The notes beneath the pieces were generated by a model that worked only from the letters and a program-made list of their open reading frames with translations, searched no databases and was not told where the DNA came from. Both the position numbers and the translations under genes were made by a program. A stretch of 22,831 nt of DNA. Source: Terfezia claveryi. Taxonomy: Eukaryota; Ascomycota; Pezizomycetes; Pezizales; Pezizaceae. Positions 1-10,559 of the stretch are shown here, in pieces (position 1 is the first letter of the stretch; every line of letters starts with the position of its first letter). The stretch lies in contig WHUX01000491.1 of NCBI GenBank assembly GCA_015179025.1, forward strand, positions 1 through 22,831. The letters are read 5' to 3'.

Positions 1-1
1 C

Positions 2-1090
2 CTATTTCGAACTTAGGGCCGGAATCCGAGATTTATTAGCTTGTTCAGAGTAGGTAGCTTGTGCCCAGATCATTTCTGATCGAAGATAGGTGTCCAGCTC
101 AGCAAGGCGGTCTGCGTATTCTTTGATTACTTGGGGGGCGGGTAGCTTGGCAGCGGGGTTCGTAGTGATCTGGTATTTGGGATTTTCACTGTACATAGCC
201 TGAAAGGGGTGATACCTAGAGTCGAGGATAAGGTATTGTAGTAGAAAAACTCGGCCATGGTGAGTAATTCGGACCAGTTGTCTTGATGATAATTACAGTA
301 AGCCTGCAAGTATTGTTCTGCGATGGCATTGATTCGTTCCGTTTGTCCATCAGTCTGGGGGTGGAAGGCTGTTGAAACCTTCTGTTGAATCCCAACGAGG
401 GAGGTCAAGTAGCGAGTGAATTCGGATACGAATTGAGTGCTACGGTCTGAGACGATCGAATCGGGAATTCCGTATAGGTGAAAGACATTATCAAAGAAGA
501 GCTTAGCAATCTGCTTGGAATTGGCGTCCATGTTGGTAGGTATATAGTGTGCCATTTTTGACAATCGGTCAACTACAACCAATAAGGCATTGAATCCAGT
601 TGAGACGGGAAGGCTAGTAACAAGGTCCAAGGAGACAGATGACCACTTCCGAAATAGAACTTGAAGTGGTTTTAACAATCTATAGGGGGCATGGCGAGCT
701 GGTTTAATCCGGGCACAGGTATCACAATTTCGAAGGTATCGAGCTATGGTCTGGCGCATCTTTGGCTACCAGTAGTCTCGTGATACCAATGCATAGGTAG
801 CTGCTTGACTGGGGTGTCCCGCAGCTGGGTGGTCGTGGTAGGTACGGAGAATTCGGAGGTGTATTTCCGGGGAGTCAGGAACATAAACTAGACCATTAAC
901 GAGTATAAGTCCCTCCAAGAGCTGACATTCAGCCAAAGGGATTATCAGGTGTTTTCTGGCGCCGTTCTTGAGGGCGTGCATAATCTCGAGAGCGAGCTTG
1001 TCAGTCTTGAGGGCGGCAAGAATGTCTTCATTGTTAACGATTGAGGCTGCAGAAAGCGAAAATTTTCGGCGGGTATTAGGGCCTATGTTG
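2..1090 (-). pseudogene. Element A integrase (partial, broken)
   Basis: This is the integrase that would insert element cDNA into the chromosome. The zinc-binding H2C2 region is visible (HDHPAAGH, then CDTC in NCDTCARIKPARH), followed by the catalytic core: D in VSLDLVTSLP, D in IVSDRSTQF, E in HPQTDGQTERINA. All three DDE residues are kept. Lesions: a TAG stop at 766-768 replaces the second Trp expected in RDYW-W-PKM (TGG to TAG). A single-base frameshift near 200 moves the frame from ITPFRLCTV to the frame that continues as MYSENPKYQI. The open frame of the N-terminal part can be followed back to about 1090 without a Met, as expected inside a polyprotein. The C-terminal end is off the window. 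Confidence 0.88.
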
Positions 1091-1616
1091 GGCGAGCACG
1101 ACCATCCCCTTCCTCAGGGAGGTCTCCAGATCTCCTGGTCAGTGCATCGGCTTTGGTGTTCTGGGTGCTGGGTCTGAAGACAATCTTGAAGTTATATTGG
1201 GCTATTTCCTGCGCCCAACGAGCTTGTCGGCGTGAAAGCAAGACTTTGGAGGTAAAGCTCTGTAGGTTGTGATGGTCGGTGAGGATAGTGAATGGTTGTG
1301 GGAGCTGGTGTAAGTAGATATACCATTTTTCAAGAGCCAGAATGATTGCTAGCAATTCCTTATCTCCAATGCCATAATTGCATTCAGCGGGTGACATTTT
1401 TTCCGAAATAAATGCAACTGGGTGCAGAACACATTTCCCATCTTTTGGGTGTTTCTGTGACAGGATTCCGGAGGTGACATAATCTGAGGCGTCCGTTTCG
1501 ACCAAGGTCTCGAGCTCAGGGTTGAAATGGCGGAGGATGGGTGCGGAGGTGAAGGTTTCCTTGAGAAGTTTAAAAACCTCTTCACATGAAGAATTCCAAA
1601 CAAAAGGAATATCTTT
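1083..1616 (-). pseudogene. Element A RNase H domain
   Basis: The domain degrades the RNA strand of RNA:DNA hybrids during reverse transcription. The sequence shows the Ty3/Gypsy RNase H signature: the aspartate in VETDASDYVTSGILSQ, the glutamate in NYGIGDKELLAII, the aspartate in FTILTDHHNLQSF, and ADALTRR at the end, preceded by the tether region KDIPFVWNSSCEEVF. It is separated from the RT part by a TGA at 1617-1619 where the context suggests an Arg (CGA) codon. It ends at a frame change near 1090 before the integrase. Catalytic residues look intact although the polyprotein is not. Confidence 0.85.
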
Positions 1617-3134
1617 TCAAAGCAAGTTAAAAAGAGGTTGGCAAAGAGCAGAATACTTATTGATAAACCTGCGGTAAAAATTGGCGAATCCAAGAAAACA
1701 CTGGATATCCTTAACAGAACGAGGGGTCTCCCAATTAAGAACTGCATTAACCTTCTCGGGGTCCATTTCCAAGCCATACTTAGAGATGATAAATCCCAAG
1801 AATGAGGTTTTCTCAACCGAGAATTCACATTTCTCTGGTTTTATAAATAACCCAGATTCCTTGAGTTTTTGGAGAACCTTTCACACATGTTCCTTATGTT
1901 CTTTTAGATTCCTTGAGTAAATCAAAATGTTGTTGATGTAGCATACACAGAAGATATCGAGGTATTCATGGAGGGTATCATTCATGAATCATTGAGCGGT
2001 ATCAGGGGCATTAGTCAACCCAAAGGGCATAACTAGAAATTCAAAAAGTCCGTACCGAGTGCGGAAGGCAGTTTTCCACTGATCACCTTCTTTAATTCGG
2101 ATTTGGTTGAAGCATGCACGTAAATCGAAGCGTGTAAAGTATTTGCATCCTCGAATTTGGTTCAGGGTTTCTTCGATGCGAGGTAGCAGGTTTCTATCCT
2201 TAATCGTGATATTATTTAGAGCACGGTAGTCGACACATAGATGTAAGGAACCATCCTTTTTTTTGACAAATAGGACCGGAGAGGCTGCAGAAGAAGAACT
2301 GGCTCGTATGAAGGATTTGGATAAATTCTTGTCGATCCATTTGCGTACTTCCTTGAGTTCTGAGTCAGATATAGAGTACATGCGGCCAAAAGGAGGTTTG
2401 GCTCCTTCTTGCAAAGGGATAGCATGGTCAACGTATCGATGTAGGGGTAGTATTCGAGCTTCTTTTTCTGAAAAGAGAGCAAGATAATCATGATATTCAG
2501 AAGGAACCAATTTAGTAGCAGGTTCAACGGACTCATCCTCGTCAACGGAGGCATATATTGCTGCAATACAGAGGCGAGCATCCGGGTCCTTGATAGCAAC
2601 CTGAAAAGCTGCTCTGGAAATAATTGATATCCGAAGTGGGTTAGTCGCGGGAGGTGTTTTCGGAGGGCAGGTTGGTAGGCAATGGGCATGGCGAAATCCA
2701 GAGGCGAAGGCGATGGTATTAACTGACCAGTCAATTGTTGGGTTGTATCGCATAAGCCATGTTTTTTCCACAATCAAGTCCCACCCAGCTAACTTGGTAA
2801 CATGGAATGTGAGGGTTTCTTGATGTTGGTCAATAGAGAGTTTCAAGGTGCAAGTGTGTGTGATTTTTCCAATAGGTGAAGGTTTCCCATCAGCAAGTAC
2901 GAGATCTTCCGGCTTGTTTTTCACGTCCAATAGCAAGTTCATGTTTATGGCATAGTCAATATCGATAAACTGGGAGCTAGCTCCCGAGTCTACCATACAC
3001 GTGGCAGAAAGCTCTTCATTGACTATACACGGCAAAGCAAGTGGGTCTTCAGACCCCAAATCATGACAATTATTAAAAAACGCGTTCAAACGCTCTCTCT
3101 TACACCACAAATCACATACACATGCATTATTCAT
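1617..3134 (-). pseudogene. Element A protease and reverse transcriptase
   Basis: An open frame of about 380 codons (3134-1992) holds an aspartic protease with the DSGA active site ([12 protein letters not shown], residue about 49) followed by RT. The RT has [10 protein letters not shown], the motif A aspartate in [13 protein letters not shown], and [16 protein letters not shown] at 1989-1991 (probably from CGA) interrupts it. The same frame resumes and carries the motif C box, but as YINN at 1929-1940 instead of YIDD, so both catalytic aspartates there are lost. Another TGA lies at 1881-1883. The thumb and connection region (QCFLGFANFYRRFINKYSAL) runs to the TGA at 1617. The start is not a true initiation codon: the frame emerges from inserted foreign sequence, and the first convincing retroelement residues are near [18 protein letters not shown]. 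Confidence 0.88.
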
Positions 3135-3960
3135 TCCTAATTACATTCCACCACATATCAAATCATGTGCTTCATACTTACATAGATTAAGTATTTCCAT
3201 ATGCTTTTCACATGCATAACTCTATTGTTAGTTATGTTATTCACGCTCTAATAACTCTGTTTTAGCTCTATTCATATGCTTATAACACATGTTAAACCAT
3301 ATTCTGAGTTATACTTCTGTTAAACTTTATTGTTACAAACTCAAATATGTTGAGTATGTTGTAATCATGTTGAACGCATTTAGCACGCTCTGGCTCATGC
3401 TATAGCTTGCTGGAATCGTGTATATATAGGAGGGGAATTCCCTTCCTTCAGAGATTATCAGTTCACATCAGCTCACACATCAATCTCATTCACTCACACA
3501 TTCTACTATATATTCTCCTATATATTCTACATTTCTAGTGCACGCTCTACAGCGTCCTCTACAGTATCCACAACGTCCTCTACGTTCTCCAGAACGTCCC
3601 CCACTAGCCTATTAGATCCGTTCCCAAGTTTCTCCTTTATTGGATACTTGGTTGAATTACCGCTGCCTGTTGGATATAGTGTATATCTCATATACCTGTA
3701 TCTCAACAACAATCAGCAGAAAGCACAGCAATTCTAGAAATTCGCAACGCATTCGTAAGGCGCCATCGACGAGCTAGTTGTTGACAGGACTTACGAGAAA
3801 CCAAAGGTAATACATAACCAGTACCTTCTAAGTGGACTTCCTTCAAAACAGAAAATAAATTAAACACATGGACAGGGTCATGGACAGGATTGATAGCACC
3901 AGGTTGCATCCTGGCACTCTCTGATCGGCCATCATTGATCAAAGAGTACGTTCGTTTTTT
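3135..3960. other. Foreign insertion between gag and protease of element A
   Basis: The gag frame ends in NLFELSKNERTL near 3950 and protease-type coding resumes near 3090, yet 0.8 kb lies between them. The stretch is AT-rich and contains the LTR-like block 3348-3708. A minus-strand open frame at 3703-3942 (FNLFSVLKEVHLEGTGYVLP within it) matches nothing I recognise. I could not find matching 5-bp duplications at the edges, so exact insertion limits are uncertain by tens of bases. Confidence 0.55.
3348..3708 (+). repeat. LTR-like sequence (possible Copia-type solo LTR), 361 bp
   Basis: The block begins TGTTGAG and ends CTCAACA, a perfect 7-bp terminal inverted repeat of the TG...CA type. It has a TATATATAGG box at about 3420-3429, roughly 80 bp inside, followed by a pyrimidine-rich CTCACACATC-type leader, the usual layout of a fungal LTR promoter. 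The flanking pentamers (AAATA left, ACAAT right) do not match, so a clean target duplication is absent. Orientation is inferred from the TATA box. Confidence 0.45.
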
Positions 3961-5123
3961 GACAACTCAAACAGATTGTCGGTGGTGGTATCAGGAGAGG
4001 CAGTGGGGGTAGTACCGGCTACAGCCAACTTTTTATTTTTGGCTGAGACCGGGCAGACTGTCGCCTAATGACCAGATCCTCCACAATACATATACAGGTT
4101 ATTGTCTCTGCAGTGTTTGCGGATTTCGGGGGTTAAGGGTCCACGTTTTTTTGTTGTTGTTGAAAGGTCCATGGGTCCAGCGGCGGTACCAACCGAAGTA
4201 GAAGAGGCTGGTGAACGGGTAGGGATCGTGGATTGGTTGGAGCCGGAGGCTTTAAGAGGGTGTTGGGTGCGTAGGAGTTTAGCGTGGTTGTCCAGCTTAA
4301 TACAAAGTTGGACAAATTCGTCGAAAGATTCTGGGGGAGAGGCTTGATAGGAAAGGGCTATTTTGAGCCCGGTATTAGCCCCATTGGTAAAGAAAGATAT
4401 TTTAGTCCTATCATCGTAGGCTAAAATTGTCGCGTGAGTTGCAAACTCAGCATGGTAAGAGGAACAATCGCGGTCTCCTTGGCGGAGATTAAGCAATTTA
4501 CGTTCTGCAGTGGCGCGAGCATCGGGATCATTGTAGGCATTTTTCAATGCCTTAGCGAAGGCTTCATAAGTAGGGAAATCAACGGTCCCACTTGTTTTGT
4601 TGAGGTGGGGCTCAAACCAATCGGCAGCAGATCCAGAGAGGTAGGAAGCAGCATAGGCAATTTTGGCTGCCTCACTAGTATATCGAGAGGGATTGGAGGA
4701 GAACACCAAAGAAAGCTTGGTGAGAAATCGAGTGAATTTTGATAGAGTGCCATCAAAATTTTCAGGCTCATGGACTTTAGGGGCACGAGTGGAGGTAGGC
4801 ACTGAAGCGCGGTCATGGAGGAGGCTTGGGAGGGTTAAGCCATATTGATATCCGCAGTTATAATAGATTCAGAGTGACTCAGTTGAGGTAGAAGTGCCTG
4901 TAAGTAGTTGAGCGAAAGTTTATGGTACTCCGCGTGCTGACTGTATGCCTGCACCATGGGCTGCATGAATGGCAGTGAAAAACGAGGCGAGAGTTCCTGC
5001 AGGAATATGTGGTAGAGCAGAAGAAGGGGTATTGTCAGTTCGGAGGGCAGTGACCAAGGTGCGCCACATAGCAATTTCATAAGGTGGAGCGGAGCCGGAG
5101 GCCTCCATACGTGCTTCAGACAT
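3961..5123 (-). pseudogene. Element A gag
   Basis: Gag is the capsid and nucleocapsid precursor that packages element RNA. It starts at the ATG at 5123 (MSEARMEASGSAPP), passes through frameshifts near 4925 and 4870, and then reads as the capsid domain: PENFDGTLSKFTRFL, YLSGSAADWFEPHL, FAKALKNAYNDPDARATAERKL, then a Ser/Thr-rich linker and a single zinc knuckle. In the knuckle (LYMYCGGSGH, stop, ATVC) the expected first Cys of C-x2-C-x4-H-x4-C is Tyr, and a TAG stop (4065-4067) sits directly after the His. The frame continues beyond the stop as VCPVSAKNKKLAVAG to about 3950, showing that the stop is secondary. The gene is inactive. Confidence 0.85.
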
Positions 5124-5670
5124 ATTTATTTGTAGCGGAGACTATATGCCATGCAACAAAATGTTATGGACGGAGGTTGGAAGGTAATTCCCGCATCGAC
5201 GCAGTAAACAAAGACTTATTTTGGTTCGGGGTATCATCTGCGATCGCAGGTGATAGACGCGAGTGTCGAGGTATCGCACACGTAGGGAGCTCTACATGTG
5301 TGATCAGGTGCCTAGAGACTTCGGGCAAAACCAAAGTCGAGCGAGGTATCGAGGTCAAGGTTGAGAAGGCGAGGTAGTCTGAGCTACACTCAAGAACAGT
5401 GGTGCAGCTATATTCGTATAACAACTAGGTACAGGAAGGTAGACAAGTTGTTGCGTAGGGAAGAAAGAAATAGAATACAGACGGCAAGAACAGGCTTCTT
5501 TTATAGAGATCCTGTCTCCATCTCCAACAACACCTTTTTGGCTAACACAATGGTCTAGACAAAGTATAACGGAAGATGAACACGCAAGCCAGCTCACGGA
5601 TACACGTATCCTGTGAGATCGTCGAGAACGAGGCGTCTGGCAATAACGGATAACGCTGGTGTAAACAGAA
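5124..5670 (-). promoter_or_regulatory. Element A leader and partial 5' LTR
   Basis: This stretch upstream of A's gag has no coding potential. On the minus strand it carries TATAAAAG at 5498-5505 and then about 375 nt of leader to the gag ATG, consistent with the R-U5 and leader of the 5' LTR. A 24-nt near-perfect palindrome occupies 5232-5255. The LTR edges and primer-binding site could not be fixed. Element B interrupts the sequence at 5671. Confidence 0.5.
5666..5670. repeat. Target-site duplication of element B, left copy (CAGAA)
   Basis: CAGAA immediately precedes the left LTR and is repeated exactly at 14912-14916 after the right LTR. This is the 5-bp stagger expected of a Ty3/Gypsy integrase and fixes both element ends. 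Confidence 0.93.
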
Positions 5671-7138
5671 TGTCACGGGGGCCCTATTGACTGATAGCGC
5701 TCTTGCGACTATTAAGACGGCCGTAATTTCCTGCCGCAACGATATCTATTCCGCAACACAGAATATCAATCCTATAGCAGTAAAGTTTAGTCCAACAGTA
5801 GTTCCTCACGACCGATCTTATTTCGCAACACAAAATAAATCCTATGTCGCTTAAACGTAAAGTTAACTCAAGACTTAGAACTTTGTAGGCTTCGTATACT
5901 CGAGGTGCTCTTGCTTTCGAATACTCGCTGGTGGTAGAATAAATTCAACCGGAACTACTTGCACTATTTATATCCCGCGGTGTTCGTAGATATTCTTATG
6001 ATAAAAATATTTTTATAAAACGCGGGCCTACCTGTCACCTTGAAATTTCTTCCTAAGTGTTATGCCATCCACACCTTTGTTAACGCAGTTGCAATCTGCA
6101 CTCGTTGTCACAGGTTACTAACCCGAACGTAGAGAATATTCCCATGTCTGCATGTTATACATACTTCGCTTATAGCTCGCTTATCCCATTTAAGAATTCT
6201 TATCCGAGACAACTAAATTCAATTTCAGATACGTTACCAATCCCCGATACTATCGAATCACCATCCGACAATATCCGAAGGTATCTAATTATGTTTCCGG
6301 CAGTATTCACTTAATAGTGTCTAGTGTCCATTGAAAATAATTTTCAACTGCACATAACTCTATGAATAGAGAACCGTGGGTCACAAGTAGATTACCATTG
6401 GAAAGGTATCAACGCATAGAAGATTATAGAATCTTAGTTTATCACGATACCCAAATTATTCACGGGTTATTACCAATAATAAGTAAACCTCCTCGTGGAC
6501 CTATATGACCATATTAAAAGTCTTATATCTCCATGAGTTTAACTCCGATCATAAAAAGGATTGCAGAAATGGAATCAGGACGAAGAGTAGGCCTAGATAG
6601 AACCTTGAAACATTAAATTTGGAGAACTTTATGTTTTGGCCCTACCTTTGGCCTCTGTCCTGGGCGCACTCCCTTATAGTGTCACCGGACGCACTTTGGT
6701 CTAAAGTGCGCCCTCGGTCCTTCATTTTTTTAGTTATTTTTACCGAATTATTTTCATGCAGTTCAGGGTAATAATTCAATATTCAGGGTAACGCCAAGAC
6801 TTCAGGGTAACAGCTAATATAGCTAGCATATATATATATATACATATAGTCAGCATATTAATCTGAGTATAACTATTGAACCATTAATCGGATTCTTATG
6901 AAACTTAAACCGTAGCTCCCTCAAGGGTCTATGGACGTTCTATAAGGGTTTTAACCATCTAGCATGATTATAAACCACTCCGAGGTTCATACCCGTTTCA
7001 CATACTTAACTCTTATAGATAAGTATTAGAAACGTTTGCACCACACTGCTAAGAGTGTACCCAGAGTTCATATAGATTCTAGGGTCGTTCTATAAGGGCC
7101 CAAGTACCTGTGGTAGGGCTGGATGTCACCCTGTGACA
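5671..7138 (-). repeat. Element B 3' LTR, 1468 bp
   Basis: On the plus strand it begins TGTCACGGGG and ends GTGACA, giving a 6-bp terminal inverted repeat TGTCAC/GTGACA. On the minus strand a TATAAATA box (5966-5973) leaves a U3 of about 1.17 kb and about 0.3 kb of R-U5, long for a fungal chromovirus. U3 contains three TTCAGGGTAA copies (6762, 6782, 6801), nested inverted repeats at 6662-6713 and a TA microsatellite near 6830. Confidence 0.95.
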
Positions 7139-7175
7139 GTGCCTCCCCCCTTAAGGTTCTTGTCCGCAAGAACCT
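7139..7175 (-). promoter_or_regulatory. Element B polypurine tract with adjacent hairpin
   Basis: On the minus strand AAGGGGGGAGGCAC (7152-7139) abuts the 3' LTR. It is the purine run expected to survive RNase H and prime plus-strand DNA. Directly upstream is a perfect 9-bp hairpin AGGTTCTTG/CAAGAACCT (7154-7162 with 7167-7175) with a 4-nt loop. Element C has both features at the same place (17255-17291). Confidence 0.85.
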
Positions 7176-7383
7176 AATTGATCATGCAATCAGAATCATT
7201 ATTGCTACTAACAACAATGGATGGGGCTTGAGGACCAGTCCTCATATACGACAGCCAAAACATAGCTGCGTACGTCTCTTTGCACCCCTGGGACAATATG
7301 GCATAAGAAATACAGGTAAAACAAAAACGTAAAGATAATTCAAAAAACCTAATGCCTAATAATAGGAAAAAAAAGAAAAATCC

Positions 7384-8975
7384 TCACAAGATAACATCAG
7401 GGTCCCGAGGCTTACGAGGATTATCCAGATGGAATTTTCGAATTAAATCGGCTGCTCTATCCTTCAGGTTCTCATATGGTTCCCATGTGTCGTCATCAGG
7501 ACCGTAACTCTTCCAAGAGACTAAATACATAACCCATCCCTTCCTGAGCTCACTTGTCCTAACCTTTTCCACCTGGTATTCCGATTCTTCGAGGTCGACT
7601 GGAGGGGGTGTTGGCGAGCATCTGCCGGCAATCGTATTAAGGTGGTAGGGTTCCAACAAACTAATATGAAAAACTGGGTGAGTTTTGCCTGTGCTCGGGG
7701 GAAGCTCTAACTCATAGGTATAGGTGCCTATAAGCCATTTGATTCTAAACTTCCCTCGTAACTTGTAGTCAAGCTTCTTGGTCGGACGCCTTGTTTTGAT
7801 GTTCTTTGCATTGACCATGACCCAATCTCCCACTTTGAATGTCGGTTCCTTCTCTGCTACCTTGAGATTGTAGTATTTGGACATCCGGTCCTGTGCTGCC
7901 TTCATGTTCTCCCTCATAGCCTCCCTCATTGCGTCCAAGGTTTCGACTGTCTTGACTGCCTCAGGGTTGTTCGATTCAGTTGAGGCTTCGGTTGGGTTCT
8001 GGAAATTATTTTCTAGGTGTTGAGCGTATGCGGCAAAGAATGGTGTGAGTTTGGTACTAGAATAGACAGTGTTATTATAACAGAACTCGGCAAATGGTAA
8101 TAACTCGACCCAGTCATCCTGATCCCAACAGCAATACGTCCGTAGATAATGCTCAAGGGTCTGGTTGACTCGTTCAGTTTGACCATCAGTCTGGGGGTGA
8201 TATGCCGAGGACTTATCCAACTCAACTCCTAATAACCGCATTACCTCCATCCAAAACGAACTTGTAAATACCGAATCCCGATCCGAAACAACCCTCTTTG
8301 GTAATCCGTGCAGCCTCCAAACCTCCTTGACAAATATCCCAGCCAACTCTTTTGCCTTCCGGTTCTTTAAAGGAATGAAATGCGACATCTTAGTAAACCT
8401 ATCAACAATAACCCAAATCTGATTATAACCTTTGACTGGTGGTAAATCAGTGATGAAATCCATCGAAATATGTTCCCATGGCCTGTAAGGGATTGGAAGA
8501 GGTACGAGCTTGCCATATTTCTTGTGTCTTGCGTTTGTTTCTTTGGCAAGCATCGCATGTACGTACGTAGTTTCGTACCCAGTCTTCCATGTTAGGCCAG
8601 TAGTAATTTCGTTTCATGAGCTCGAGGGTTTTGTCACGTCCGAAATGACCTGCAACTTTAGCATCATGGCACTGGAAAGCCACTTTCAACTTAAGGGATT
8701 GTTGTCAGGTATATATAGGCGACGTTCATAGGTTACCATGTCATCTTCTAAACCGTAATGATCGAGTCCAGGATACTCCTTGCCAAACTTCAACGCGTTC
8801 CGAATCCCTAACCACTTGTCATCCTTGAGGCCAGCCTCTTGGATCTCCTTCGACCAACTTGATTCTTCTGTTTGTGAGGCCTTCACTGCCATAATGCGGC
8901 GCGTCACTAGACTCTCCTCACTTGTTCCTAGTTGGAATTGACCAGGCTTGAACATCCGAATCGTGTGGTCCTGCT
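7384..8975 (-). pseudogene. Element B integrase with C-terminal chromodomain
   Basis: The H2C2 zinc region (HDAKVAGHFGRDKTLELMK ... TCDACQRNK) is followed by the DDE core: D in SMDFITDLPPV, D in VVSDRDSVF, E in HPQTDGQTERVNQ. A GPY/F-like module follows (GKFRIKWLIGTY ... HPVFHISLLEPYHLN), then a chromodomain (SEYQVEKVRTSELRKGW, MYLVSWKSYGPDDDTWEPYE, NLKDRAADLIRKF) and a stop at 7384. Chromodomains in this position are known to steer integration towards heterochromatin marks; that role is inferred here. Two small deletions break it: one nucleotide near 8696 (IPDNN then a shift) and two near 8540 after CQRNK. Both were recognised by comparison with element C, which stays in frame at the same points. 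Confidence 0.93.
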
Positions 8976-9009
8976 TCTCTCCCCCTCCTTCGAGGTCAGG
9001 ATCAACCTG

Positions 9010-9510
9010 ACGAGAAAGCGCATCTGCCTTGCCATTCTTATCACCTGGGCGGTAGATGATTCTAAAATTGAACTGGCTTAGTATTTCCGCCCATCTGGCC
9101 TGCCTTCGATTGAGTATTTTGTGGAATTAAAGTACTCAAGGTTCTTGTGATCCGTATACACAATTATCTCCTCCGGGCACCCATGAGAAAATGTCTCCAT
9201 TCTGGAAACAATTGACAATTACGACCATTCTTTGTCATGGACGTCGTAATTAAGTTCTGCTGGGATAAAGCGTTTCGAATAGTACGCTACTGGGTGCCAA
9301 CGACCATCTGGTTCTTTTTGGGATAGAATACCAGCTTTTGCTAGATCAGACGCGTCTGTCTCGATCATTTTTGGTCGTTCTGGGTGATAATGGCATAGTA
9401 TCGGAGCGGTGTGAACCTATATTTTAACTCATCGAAGGCCTGTTGACACTGCTGTGTCCAGTTCCAAGGAACTCCATTGTGCGTCAGTGTCTGAATCGGC
9501 AAGCCAAACT
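9010..9510 (-). pseudogene. Element B RNase H domain (heavily frameshifted)
   Basis: Fragments in all three minus frames reconstruct an RNase H: tether QTLTHNGVPWNWTQQCQQAF, then PKMIETDASDLAKAGILSQK with the first catalytic Asp, AELNYDVHDKE with the Glu, IIVYTDHKNLEYF with the Asp, and GKADALSRQ at the end. Frame changes occur near 9507, 9410, several times between about 9230 and 9170, and near 9115. Most are single-base gains or losses, and an in-frame TAA near 9224 is a by-product of one. Catalytic residues are conserved, so the domain identity is secure although no long open frame exists. Confidence 0.85.
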
Positions 9511-10541
9511 ACTAAAGCCTTGAATAAACCGGCGATAGAAATTAGCAAACCCAATAAACCTCTGCACTTCTTTGACGTTCCGAGGAGCCTGCCAGGCGAG
9601 GATATCCTCGACTTTCTTCTGCCCCATTTGTATCCCCTTTGTACCTACTTTAAATCCCACGAATTCGACTTCTGGGACATGGAAGATACACTTGTCTATG
9701 TTGACACAAAGGTTATTCTCCGTTAGTTTCTGCAGCACCCAACGGACGAGCTCGACATGTTCTTCCTCTGTTTGGGTATAAATGAGGATATCATCAATAT
9801 ATACAACTATTCCTCGGTCAATTCGTTCCGATAGAATATTGTTAACATGTCGCTGGAAAACAGATGGCGCGTTAGTTAGCCCAAAAGGCATAACTGTATA
9901 TTCGTATAAGCCATATCTTGTCTTGAATGCTGTTTTCCACTCGTCTCCGGCGCTATTCTGAGTAGGTTAAACCCGAGTTTGAGATCGAGTTTGGAGAAAA
10001 CCTGTGAAGTACCAACTTGTTCCATTAGGGTAGTCATAAGTGGTAGGGGATACTTGTCTTTTTTGGTTATGGCATTGAGCCCTCTATAGTCTACGACTAT
10101 TCTGAGCTTGCCATTTGGCTGTTTGGCGAAGAATATAGGAGCGCCAGCACTGCTTTTGCTCGGTCTTATCTTGCCGGTTCGGAGCATCTCATCTAGGTAT
10201 TCTTTGAGAAGCTCCAGTTCATCAGGGGAGAGGGGGTATAGTTTTCCTGACGGGGGACTCTTTCCTTCTTCTAACTCAATTGTCATGTCTTGTGGACCGT
10301 GCGTGGGAAGGGCGGATTGCAACTCCTTTCCAAAGATTTTTACAAAATCCCTGTACTGTGTTGGCAATCGATCAGCAAGTTCATGGATATTTTCAGTCGC
10401 TGTTATTTTCATAACCTTGCGAACGTCTCCATTAGCGAACTTCTGATAATCCCATTCCCCTATTTCAATTAATCCGACATATTGAGTCTCTGCAAGTACT
10501 TCGTCAAAGTCAGCGAAATCAGTAACCTCCTCGATTTCCAA
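9484..10541 (-). pseudogene. Element B reverse transcriptase
   Basis: The RT copies element RNA into cDNA. A minus frame at 10541-9876 carries the N-terminal part: SPDELELLKEYLDEMLRTG, KIRPSKSSAGAPIFF, LRIVVDYRGLNAIT, and the motif A Asp in VFSKLDLKLGFNLLRIA. A single-base frameshift near 9950 moves to the frame holding WKTAFKTRYGLYEY, then 9891-9484 with [15 protein letters not shown] and an intact YIDD box (VVYIDDILIYTQ), followed by FVGFKVGTKGIQMGQKKVEDILAW and RFIGFANFYRRFIQ. Unlike element A, both motif C aspartates are present. Confidence 0.92.
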
Positions 10542-10559
10542 CGCTCTTTTTAGCTCGAG

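Larger units (their letters stand above)
1..5670 (-). mobile_element. Element A: degenerate Ty3/Gypsy LTR retrotransposon, truncated by the window edge
   Basis: Read on the minus strand the order is gag (5123-3961), protease and RT (3134-1617), RNase H (1616-1083) and integrase (1090-2), the pol order of Ty3/Gypsy (RT before integrase). The 3' end and 3' LTR lie beyond base 1. The gag-protease junction is interrupted by about 0.8 kb of unrelated sequence (3135-3960). The proteins carry nonsense codons and frameshifts, so the copy is dead. The 5' LTR is not delimited because no second LTR is visible. A TATA box at 5498-5505 indicates that 5124-5670 is leader plus part of the LTR, and the LTR or flank probably resumes at 14912 after element B. 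No chromodomain is visible in the part present. A belongs to a different lineage from B and C. Confidence 0.9.

Noticed and set aside
3880..3945. tRNA gene or tRNA-like primer site around the GCACCAGG...CCTGGCAC dyad
   Set aside because: The pairing is imperfect and no cloverleaf, A-box or B-box arrangement is present.
3060..3960. Terminal inverted repeats of a DNA transposon around the insertion in element A (AAAAAACG words at both edges in opposite orientation)
   Set aside because: The match needs gaps, the left copy lies inside protease-linker coding sequence, and no transposase or clean target duplication is present.
4434..4742. Plus-strand 102-codon open frame
   Set aside because: It is antisense to the capsid region of element A gag; a shadow frame.
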